Shown here in pieces: positions 1-4,963 of a stretch of DNA of 5,041 nucleotides (position 1 is the stretch's first letter; every line of letters starts with the position of its first letter). The DNA lies in NCBI GenBank assembly GCA_016875155.1, contig VGSD01000255.1, forward strand, positions 1 through 5,041, in the 5' to 3' direction. Source of the DNA: Deltaproteobacteria bacterium. Lineage in GTDB: Bacteria > Desulfobacterota > BSN033 > UBA1163. The notes beneath the pieces were generated by a model. The model made no database searches. It saw only the letters and a list, made by a program, of their open reading frames with translations, and had not been told where the DNA came from. The position numbers and the translations under genes were made by a program.

Positions 1-31
1 CTGAATCTGTTATGAAAACCTAAAATATTTT

Positions 32-36
32 GGAGG
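32..36 (+). promoter_or_regulatory. Ribosome binding site of the carboxypeptidase gene
   Basis: GGAGG lies 5 nt before the ATG at 42. It fixes the start there, because the upstream in-frame TTG at 30 would place this Shine-Dalgarno inside the coding region. Confidence 0.8.
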
Positions 37-41
37 TGAGA

Positions 42-1355
42 ATGAAAAATCGGGTTCTGAAAACTTTTTCGATGCTCATTCTTATAGCAGTATTTTTTTA
101 TTTGACCTTTACTCATCAAGCTTTTGGCAAGACGGCCAAAAAAACGACTCAAACAAAACCTTCTCAAGCCGCAACCTCTCAGAAAAAGGGACAACCCCCG
201 AAAGAGGCTCCGACTCAACTTGCCAGCGACCCCCTTCAGTGCGATGCCCAGTCTGCAGTGCTGATGGATGGGTTGACTGGAGAAATTCTCTACCAGCAGA
301 ACCCTGATCTGAGAATCCCGCCCGCCAGTTTTGTTAAAGTTCTGACCCTCTATGTGATCTTTGATGCCATCCTCGCGGGTCAAATCAAGATGGACGATAT
401 GGTGACTGTGAGTGAGAGAGCATGGAGAAGCGCCTGGAAAACGGACAGCTCGGCCATGTACATCAAGGTGGGGGAACGTGTAAAGGTTGAAGATCTGATC
501 AAAGGAGTTGCGATTGCTTCAGGGAATGATGCGTGCATTGTCCTGGCCGAGCATCTTGCAGGATCGGAGGAGACCTTCGTGTCGAAGATGAACGAGAAGG
601 CCAAGGCATTAGGAATGAGCGATTCTCAATTTAAAAACTCACACGGCCTGCCAGCGGAAGGTCAGTACGTCACGGCTCTGAACATGGCCATCTTGGCAAG
701 GCGATATATTGAAGACCATCCCCAATCTCTTACCCTGCACTCGGCCACTGAATTCGAATACAATGGCATTAAACAGGGGAACCGGAATCTTCTTCTCTAT
801 AAGAACATTGGGGTGGATGGGCTTAAAACTGGCTATATTAAGGAATCGGGATATCATCTCGTGGCAACCGCCAAAAGAGACAGTCAAAGGATGATTGCGG
901 TGGTGATGGGATGCGATAAAATGAAGAAAAGGGCGCCTGAAGCACAGAAGTTACTGGAACATGGGTTTAAGAATTTTTCTACGGTAGAGGCGGTGAAGAA
1001 AGGTGGATCCTACGGCCCCCTCAAGGTCAAACGGGGAAAATTGGATCAGGTGAGTCTCACGGCTTTTGAAACGGGATGGGTGACTGTTCAAAAAGGGAAA
1101 GAAAACCTGGTATCCGCCATTCCTCAGTTGCCAGCCTCTGCGTCTGCACCCATCCAGAAGGGGCAGGTTTTAGCAAAGGTTCTGGTTCAGAAAGAGGGAA
1201 AGACGGTAAAAGAAATTAACCTGATTGCGTCCTCTGATATAGAGAAGAGTTTGATTCCTCCGTGGCCTGTGCTGGTCGGAGGAGTTGCAGGGCTTCTTAT
1301 TCTCTGCCTCATCGTGCTCTGGTATTTTAGACGGCCTCAACGAAAAAAGCTCTAA
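42..1355 (+). CDS. D-alanyl-D-alanine carboxypeptidase (peptidase S11, PBP5/DacF-like)
   Basis: Penicillin-binding serine DD-carboxypeptidase that trims the terminal D-Ala from peptidoglycan pentapeptides in the periplasm. With the ATG at 42 the protein has 437 aa. All three active-site motifs are visible: SxxK as SFVK (Ser96, Lys99), SxN as SGN (160-162) and KTG (262-264), with spacing close to that of E. coli PBP5. A hydrophobic segment at about 7-24 is a signal peptide or anchor (possible cleavage after AFG, residue 29). A Lys/Thr/Gln/Pro/Ser-rich linker follows to about residue 61. After the catalytic domain, about 325-405 looks like the beta-rich PBP5 C-terminal domain. A true transmembrane helix (about 409-428) with a basic RRPQRKK tail ends the protein, where PBP5 has only an amphipathic helix. 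A TTG at 30 in the same frame would overlap the ribosome binding site, so ATG 42 is preferred. pyrR follows 11 bp downstream and is probably co-transcribed. The family call is firm; the dacA/dacF subtype is not settled. Confidence 0.95.
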   Translation: MKNRVLKTFSMLILIAVFFYLTFTHQAFGKTAKKTTQTKPSQAATSQKKGQPPKEAPTQLASDPLQCDAQSAVLMDGLTGEILYQQNPDLRIPPASFVKVLTLYVIFDAILAGQIKMDDMVTVSERAWRSAWKTDSSAMYIKVGERVKVEDLIKGVAIASGNDACIVLAEHLAGSEETFVSKMNEKAKALGMSDSQFKNSHGLPAEGQYVTALNMAILARRYIEDHPQSLTLHSATEFEYNGIKQGNRNLLLYKNIGVDGLKTGYIKESGYHLVATAKRDSQRMIAVVMGCDKMKKRAPEAQKLLEHGFKNFSTVEAVKKGGSYGPLKVKRGKLDQVSLTAFETGWVTVQKGKENLVSAIPQLPASASAPIQKGQVLAKVLVQKEGKTVKEINLIASSDIEKSLIPPWPVLVGGVAGLLILCLIVLWYFRRPQRKKL

Positions 1356-1366
1356 AGGGTTGTAAG

Positions 1367-1927
1367 ATGTCTTTAAAACAGATTATCCAAAATGAAGGCG
1401 ATATCGAGGAATCCCTGAACCGGATAAGTGACCAGTTGCTTCAGAGACATCCCTTATTGAAAGAGATGGTCCTGGTAGGAATACGGTCAGGAGGAGTTTA
1501 TATAGCAGAGCGTCTGAAGCAGAAAATCTTTGAAAAGACAGGAGTTGACCTTCAAGCCGGAGTTATTGATATTACCCTTTACCGTGACGATTGGACAAGG
1601 CTCACCCAAACACCCGAAGTGAAGAAAGCGGAGATCCATTTTCCTATTGAGGATAAACATGTCCTTCTGGTGGACGATGTGCTTTTTACTGGAAGGACGA
1701 TTCGGGCGGCCCTTGACGCCCTGCTTGACATAGGCAGGGCGCGTCGAGTGGAACTGGCTGTTTTGATTGATCGGGGGCACAGGGAGCTGCCCATCCACGC
1801 TGACTATGTTGGGAAGGTATTAGAGACCTCTCGGCAGGATTCGATCAATGTGGAACTGAAGGAGATAACCGGCATGGATCAGGTGATCATTGAGCACGGG
1901 AAGTATCCAAGCAGTTCGGAGTCATGA
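1367..1927 (+). CDS. pyrR: Bifunctional pyr operon regulator / uracil phosphoribosyltransferase PyrR
   Basis: PyrR is a type I PRTase-fold protein. In well-studied bacteria it senses UMP/UTP and PRPP, binds pyr mRNA leaders to attenuate pyrimidine biosynthesis genes, and often converts uracil plus PRPP to UMP. This 186-aa protein has the hallmark PRPP loop LLVDDVLFTGRTIRAALDAL (about 100-119; Asp103, Asp104, Thr108, Gly109, Thr111). It also has the GIRSGG segment (38-43) and the family-typical LIDRGHRELPIHADYVGK (133-150). The ATG at 1367 follows AAAGGG at 1354-1359 and lies 11 bp after the carboxypeptidase stop, so the two probably share a transcript. No pyrB or pyrC follows, unlike the common pyrR-pyrB-pyrC arrangement, and the next gene is convergent. 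The last residues (Ser183-Ser186) and the TGA stop are encoded by a heptamer repeat array, so the natural C terminus may have been replaced or extended. The sequence shows no direct way to decide whether it acts as an RNA-binding attenuator. Confidence 0.95.
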   Translation: MSLKQIIQNEGDIEESLNRISDQLLQRHPLLKEMVLVGIRSGGVYIAERLKQKIFEKTGVDLQAGVIDITLYRDDWTRLTQTPEVKKAEIHFPIEDKHVLLVDDVLFTGRTIRAALDALLDIGRARRVELAVLIDRGHRELPIHADYVGKVLETSRQDSINVELKEITGMDQVIIEHGKYPSSSES

Positions 1928-1995
1928 GTTCGTAGTTCGGAGTTTCTTTATTTAATATTTTTTTACTCCGAACTCTGAACACCGAACTCCGAACT
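1913..1995. repeat. Inverted array of heptamer repeats (4 + 4 units)
   Basis: Left half: four 7-bp units from 1915 to 1942; units 1 and 4 are TTCGGAG, units 2 and 3 are the variants TCATGAG and TTCGTAG. Right half: four units in the opposite orientation from 1966 to 1993; units 1 and 4 are CTCCGAA, units 2 and 3 are CTCTGAA and CACCGAA. The halves form an imperfect palindrome with 31-nt arms (1913-1943 and 1965-1995; about 25 of 31 positions pair, with perfect 10-bp blocks at both ends). The 21-nt centre is AT-rich. The array overlaps the end of pyrR and stops 2 bp before the end of the convergent ATPase gene. The tandem and inverted order suggests a dispersed, slippage-prone repeat family rather than a simple terminator. 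Confidence 0.85.
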
Positions 1996-2004
1996 TTTAT
2001 TCTT
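1913..2004 (+). terminator. Possible terminator of the carboxypeptidase-pyrR transcript
   Basis: The 31-nt arms of the heptamer array can form a long hairpin in the plus-strand RNA, and the right arm is followed directly by a T-rich run (TTTTATTCTTT from 1995). The stem is unusually long, has an internal mismatch region and starts inside pyrR, so this is not a textbook terminator. On the minus strand no T-run follows the hairpin, so intrinsic termination of the convergent ATPase transcript is not supported there. Confidence 0.4.
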
Positions 2005-2824
2005 TAATTGATCCATCTTCTTCTAAAATCCCACCTGACCCCAACGCTTCCCTAACCATGGAACAGATTCTGGCAAAGGCTTTTGTCTCTGACATGGAAC
2101 GTTCGCGAGGTCGATCAAGAGGAATGGAAACAATCCTTGAGATTCGACCCGGCCGGTGGGATAGGACGACGACGCGATCCGACATGAAACAGGCCTCTGA
2201 GATGGAATGGGTCACCATCAGGATCGTCTTTTTTGTCTTTGCCCAGATGTCGAGCAGGAGCATTTGCATTGATTTTCGGGTGAGGTCATCGAGGGCGCCA
2301 AAGGGTTCATCCATCAGAAGAAGAGGGGGATCCAGTGCAAGGGCTCTCACAATGGCGACCCGTTGCTGCATTCCTCCTGATAATTCCCTGGGATAGTATG
2401 ACCAGAATTTTTTATCGAGTTCTACCATTTCGAGGAGCATCTCTATTCGTTGAACTTGTCCCTCGCTCGGAATTCTGGTTTTGGCAATTCGAAAAGGGAG
2501 AAGACAGTTTTCAAAGACGCGATACCATGGGAAAAGCGTCGATTCCTGAAAGACGATCCCATAGCCACGGGTCCTTCTTAAATCTTCGGGGGTTTTCCCT
2601 TCGATTGAGATTTCTCCGCCCGTAGGGCCACCTTCGTCGCCGATATCACCAATAAGTTCGAGAAGAGTGCTTTTGCCGGAGCCGGATGGCCCGATGAGAC
2701 TGATGAACTCGCCCCGGAGAATCTCTAATGAAACTCCTCCGAGGGCTTCCACATCCCGGTCCTTAAAATATTTCTTCACGTTGATCAGACGGATAGCGAT
2801 GGGAGGAATAGGTTCTTGATTCAT
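1997..2824 (-). CDS. ABC transporter ATP-binding protein (SsuB/TauB/ThiZ-type)
   Basis: Cytoplasmic ATPase subunit of an ABC importer, 275 aa, close to the usual length for the nitrate/sulfonate/taurine/thiamin-precursor group. All nucleotide-binding motifs are intact: Walker A GPSGSGKST (45-53), Q-loop Gln93 in VFQES, signature LSGGMQQR (148-155), Walker B LLLMDEP (168-174), D-loop ALDD (177-180) and switch His206 in VTHS. The segment after Walker A (about 58-69, DIGDEGG-like) seems slightly longer than in typical relatives. The ATG at 2824 has AAAGGG at 2829-2834, 4 nt upstream, overlapping the TGA of the preceding gene; the two genes are 9 bp apart and surely share an operon. The gene ends 2 bp from the heptamer array and faces pyrR tail to tail. 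No permease follows. The substrate cannot be read from an ATPase; the binding protein upstream suggests the ThiY/RibY/SsuA group. Confidence 0.93.
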   Translation of the reverse strand: MNQEPIPPIAIRLINVKKYFKDRDVEALGGVSLEILRGEFISLIGPSGSGKSTLLELIGDIGDEGGPTGGEISIEGKTPEDLRRTRGYGIVFQESTLFPWYRVFENCLLPFRIAKTRIPSEGQVQRIEMLLEMVELDKKFWSYYPRELSGGMQQRVAIVRALALDPPLLLMDEPFGALDDLTRKSMQMLLLDIWAKTKKTILMVTHSISEACFMSDRVVVLSHRPGRISRIVSIPLDRPRERSMSETKAFARICSMVREALGSGGILEEDGSIKE

Positions 2825-2833
2825 CGATCCCTT

Positions 2834-3805
2834 TCACTTCCATAGAACATTAAAATAATCAACAAGAATTGGATTCAAATCGAAAACTTTCTTTTTAAAC
2901 TTTTCCTCCCGAACATCGACTGTCCATGCCTTCCAGTCCTCTTTTTTGGGATCCATTTTCAAGACTTGCATTTCCCAGAGGGTATGGAGAGAGTATTGGA
3001 TGGGATCATCGAGGCTTTCTCCGATATCACCGACACAGCACATCCGGGTTCCCTGATAGCGTTGATAGGCTTTCTCAAAAAATTGTTTCGTTGTAATGGA
3101 GCCTGAATTGGTCACGGGAAGATCGGTGAGAGGAAGACCAGGAAGGTTTCCCTTCTGGGAGACCTCAAACATACACTGGGAAAACACAGGAATCAGTTCA
3201 ACCTCTTTTTCTAGACATTCCTGATAGATTCGCTGAATGCCTTCGAGGCTTCCGCAGGCGGTAAAGATGTAAACCTGTTTGGGAAGATGATGAGAGAATG
3301 CATTCCTGAGGAAAAAGGCGATGGTCGAACCTGAGGCTATGGCCGTATCCGGTATGAGCCAAGTGTCTCCCTGGTATGTGCCAACAAAATCCTTTGCACG
3401 AATTTCCCAATTGGTTCCTTCCTGATTGAGGACTCTCTGAAGTTTAATAAAGCCAGTTGGGAGAAGAATGCGGTCATAGGGAGGAGTATGTCCAAAAGCA
3501 TGCTGGAGGTCAAAGGGATAGGCTCCCCTGAGAATGAGGTATTGGACGCACGTTTTCTGGTGGAGTTGTTCGAAAAAGAGTTCGGCGACCGAGGTGGCTA
3601 TATAACGAATCATATTAAATTTCAGCCGGCCGCTGATTCCTCTTCCCAAAAGAAGTGATTCACCCATCTTGCTCTCAACCACATACATCAGAGGGGGAAT
3701 CGTAGAGTCGTTTCGGAGGTTTCGCACCTCCCATGTCCGGGTGTTCCCGATAGGAGTAGTGCTGGAAGGGGTTCCTACATCCTCCAGAAAGAGACGTTTG
3801 GACAT
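2834..3805 (-). CDS. Uncharacterised UPRT-like (phosphoribosyltransferase-fold) protein in an ABC transporter operon
   Basis: Soluble protein of 323 aa with no signal peptide and no membrane segment, so it is not the missing permease. I do not recognise a named family. Several segments recall type I PRTases, above all uracil phosphoribosyltransferase (Upp). TWLIPDTAIASGSTI (148-162) sits where Upp has its PRPP loop (VDPMLATGGS-like): Asp153 is kept and the second acidic residue is replaced. VYIFTACGSLEGIQRI (178-193) resembles the strand and EGI helix that follow in Upp. VGDIGES (258-264) resembles the uracil-binding GDAGD loop near the Upp C terminus. LILRGAYPF (90-98) recalls the LRAG loop. 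The remaining C terminus (about 270-323) extends past Upp. The ATG at 3805 is chosen because AGGAG at 3812-3816 lies 6 nt upstream. A longer reading frame from 3928 would run through the REPIN-like element and the end of the binding-protein gene and is rejected. Catalytic activity is unproven; a sensor or ligand-processing role is equally possible. Confidence 0.8.
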   Translation of the reverse strand: MSKRLFLEDVGTPSSTTPIGNTRTWEVRNLRNDSTIPPLMYVVESKMGESLLLGRGISGRLKFNMIRYIATSVAELFFEQLHQKTCVQYLILRGAYPFDLQHAFGHTPPYDRILLPTGFIKLQRVLNQEGTNWEIRAKDFVGTYQGDTWLIPDTAIASGSTIAFFLRNAFSHHLPKQVYIFTACGSLEGIQRIYQECLEKEVELIPVFSQCMFEVSQKGNLPGLPLTDLPVTNSGSITTKQFFEKAYQRYQGTRMCCVGDIGESLDDPIQYSLHTLWEMQVLKMDPKKEDWKAWTVDVREEKFKKKVFDLNPILVDYFNVLWK

Positions 3806-3811
3806 CAAAAG

Positions 3812-3816
3812 CTCCT
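3812..3816 (-). promoter_or_regulatory. Ribosome binding site deciding the start of the UPRT-like gene
   Basis: AGGAG on the minus strand, 6 nt before the ATG at 3805. It supports the 323-aa form over an in-frame extension of 41 codons that would cross the hairpin element upstream. Confidence 0.75.
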
Positions 3817-3833
3817 GTGTTATGTTTGAAACT

Positions 3834-3858
3834 GTAGCGCCCCCATTTACTGGGGGCG
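3834..3858 (+). repeat. REP unit 1 (GTAG + GC-rich hairpin)
   Basis: GTAG at 3834-3837 is followed at once by the stem CGCCCCC (3838-3844), loop ATTTACT (3845-3851) and the complementary arm GGGGGCG (3852-3858). Confidence 0.75.
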
Positions 3859-3870
3859 ATTGAGAAATGC

Positions 3871-3895
3871 CGTCGGCAGTAAATGCCGACGCTAC
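3871..3895 (-). repeat. REP unit 2 (GTAG + hairpin, opposite strand)
   Basis: On the minus strand GTAG (3895-3892) is followed by the stem CGTCGGC (3891-3885), loop ATTTACT (3884-3878) and the arm GCCGACG (3877-3871). Foot and loop match unit 1 exactly. Three stem pairs differ from unit 1, each changed on both sides. This hairpin starts 8 nt after the stop codon of the binding-protein gene and would form in its mRNA. Confidence 0.75.
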
Positions 3896-3902
3896 TTGGT
3901 TA

Positions 3903-4874
3903 TTATTTGGGTATGACGCCACTTGCAAACTTTTCCGAATAAACCTTCTTCACATCAGGCATCTTATCCAGGAGTCCTGCCTTGAACAAGTCCTTTGCGA
4001 CATTATCCCATTTTTTAGGGTTGATATAGCCTAAACCATTTTTCTTTGTATCGGCGTTAATCATCAGAGCCTTCATAGGAGCAACGGCATCCATCTCATG
4101 GGCAAGGTCAAGCCCTTCGTTGGTTTTTTTCAGGATTTCAAACGTCTCTTTGGGATTATCGAGTGCCCACTGAAATCCTTTATATCTTCCTGCTACCACA
4201 GCCTGAACGACATCCGGATATTTCTTAAGGATTTCTTCCGTCGTGAAAAGGACATTGTCCATCCAGTCAATCCCCAGATCCTTGTAATCCGTGGTATAAA
4301 AAGTTTTTCCCATCTTTTTTGTTTCACGCTGAGCGGTAATCAATTCATTATACGTCATCGCTGAAGCGATTGGCCAAGTACCAGCAAGCCAGGGTTTAAT
4401 ATCCCCCCCCTGGTTCTGGATGGTGAATTGTTTTTCCCAACCCTTTCCAACGGCACACTTAGCCTTCGCATCATAGCCGATCCAGATGCCGAAGTTTCCT
4501 TTGATATCCTTTGCCGATTTGATCGGGCTCCAGCTGATGATCCTCATGGCGCTCGTCTGAAAATCGACACTGATAGCCACGAGATCGATCCCTTCTTTTT
4601 CGCGTGCACGGATAATATTTTCGGGGTAATCATTCCCAAAAGCGATATGGCCGGCCCTAACTGCGGCCACCACCTTCTGAATCGGGGAAATGCCAGGACC
4701 TCCCTGGACCTCTTTCACCTTCACCTTTCCATAAAAACCCTTGTCCAATGCAACCCAGCCACCTGCGGACTCCATGTGGATAAACCATGCCTCATGGACC
4801 ATCACTTCCTGCGCCATTGTCGTCAACGGTAGAAGCACAATCAACGCCACTAAAGCAAATCTTACAATTTTCAT
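3903..4874 (-). CDS. ABC transporter substrate-binding protein (NMT1/THI5-like, ThiY/RibY/SsuA type)
   Basis: Periplasmic ligand-binding subunit of an ABC importer, 323 aa. A clear signal peptide (basic MKIVR, hydrophobic 6-19) has a likely cleavage site after Ala21 (TMA before QE). The mature part follows the NMT1/THI5-like binding-protein pattern: GGWVALDKGFYGKVKVK (38-54), the IQKVVAAVRAGHIAFGN stretch (65-81), AMTYNEL (172-178), and the hinge and C-lobe segment VLFTTEEILKKYPDVVQAVVAGRYKGFQWA (about 208-237). Known members bind aminopyrimidine thiamin precursors, riboflavin, aliphatic sulfonates, taurine or nitrate; the exact ligand cannot be read here. The start at 4874 has the strong AGGAGGGG at 4882-4889, 7 nt upstream. 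It is the first gene of the operon, with the UPRT-like gene and the ATPase downstream. A run of eight G lies in codons 155-158. The REPIN-like hairpins immediately after the stop may stabilise this cistron's mRNA, giving more binding protein than ATPase (inference). Confidence 0.92.
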   Translation of the reverse strand: MKIVRFALVALIVLLPLTTMAQEVMVHEAWFIHMESAGGWVALDKGFYGKVKVKEVQGGPGISPIQKVVAAVRAGHIAFGNDYPENIIRAREKEGIDLVAISVDFQTSAMRIISWSPIKSAKDIKGNFGIWIGYDAKAKCAVGKGWEKQFTIQNQGGDIKPWLAGTWPIASAMTYNELITAQRETKKMGKTFYTTDYKDLGIDWMDNVLFTTEEILKKYPDVVQAVVAGRYKGFQWALDNPKETFEILKKTNEGLDLAHEMDAVAPMKALMINADTKKNGLGYINPKKWDNVAKDLFKAGLLDKMPDVKKVYSEKFASGVIPK

Positions 4875-4881
4875 ATTTTTC

Positions 4882-4889
4882 CCCCTCCT
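4882..4889 (-). promoter_or_regulatory. Strong ribosome binding site of the binding-protein gene
   Basis: AGGAGGGG on the minus strand, 7 nt before the ATG at 4874. It is the strongest Shine-Dalgarno in the window, consistent with high output of a periplasmic binding protein. Confidence 0.75.
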
Positions 4890-4963
4890 TTTTCAATTGC
4901 GAATTTAATCCTAATGTAATGTCTCATAAATAACTGGATTTATATTTAAGCTTGTGATACACT
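4890..4963. promoter_or_regulatory. AT-rich divergent intergenic region, probable IS end and operon promoter
   Basis: This stretch separates the binding-protein gene (minus strand) from the transposase-like gene (plus strand). It must hold the operon promoter unless transcription comes from further right, but I cannot point to a convincing -35/-10 pair. If the right-hand gene belongs to an IS630-type element, which targets TA, its left end should lie here. The TA dinucleotides at 4912-4913 and 4917-4918, within a short AATGT duplication, are candidates. The other IS end lies outside the window, so the terminal repeat cannot be confirmed. Confidence 0.3.

Larger units (their letters stand above)
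3834..3895. repeat. REPIN-like element: two inverted REP-type hairpins
   Basis: A 62-bp palindromic element in the 97-bp gap between the binding-protein and UPRT-like genes. Its termini are GTAGCG (3834-3839) and CGCTAC (3890-3895). Inside are two hairpins, each with a 7-bp stem and 7-nt loop, separated by a 12-nt spacer (3859-3870). Read 5' to 3' on opposite strands, both begin with GTAG and carry the loop ATTTACT, while the stem interiors differ by compensated substitutions. The 5' GTAG foot plus hairpin is the known hallmark of REP sequences mobilised by RAYT (TnpA-REP) nucleases, and a head-to-head pair is the REPIN/BIME layout. No RAYT gene is in the window. Confidence 0.8.

Noticed and set aside
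1..29. Tail of an upstream plus-strand gene
   Set aside because: Stops at 13-15 (frame 1) and 21-23 (frame 3) could end a gene, but too few codons are visible to support coding.
30..41. TTG start at 30 for the carboxypeptidase
   Set aside because: The GGAGG for ATG 42 lies inside this extension and no ribosome binding site precedes 30.
1487..1798. Minus-strand open frames within pyrR
   Set aside because: They lie entirely opposite the conserved PRPP-binding region of pyrR and show no protein-like features.
1913..1995. Reading the heptamer array as CRISPR or an integron attachment site
   Set aside because: Units are 7 bp with no spacers, and there is no integrase gene or attC-like core site.
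3834..3895. Reading the palindromic element as a CRISPR repeat or as an operon terminator
   Set aside because: Only one copy pair is present with no spacer array, and no T-run follows either hairpin in the operon's transcription direction; the GTAG-foot REP layout explains it better.
3806..3928. N-terminal extension of the UPRT-like gene by 41 codons
   Set aside because: It would be translated from within the binding-protein gene and through the REPIN-like hairpins, has no Shine-Dalgarno, and its composition is low-complexity. A good AGGAG precedes the ATG at 3805.
4428..4832. Open frame of 134 codons on the plus strand inside the binding-protein gene
   Set aside because: Antisense shadow of a well-supported gene; the translation has no recognisable domain and no ribosome binding site stands out.
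4890..4963. Riboswitch (for example TPP or FMN) upstream of the binding-protein gene
   Set aside because: The leader is too short and AT-rich, and shows none of the conserved TPP or FMN core sequences despite the ThiY/RibY-like protein.
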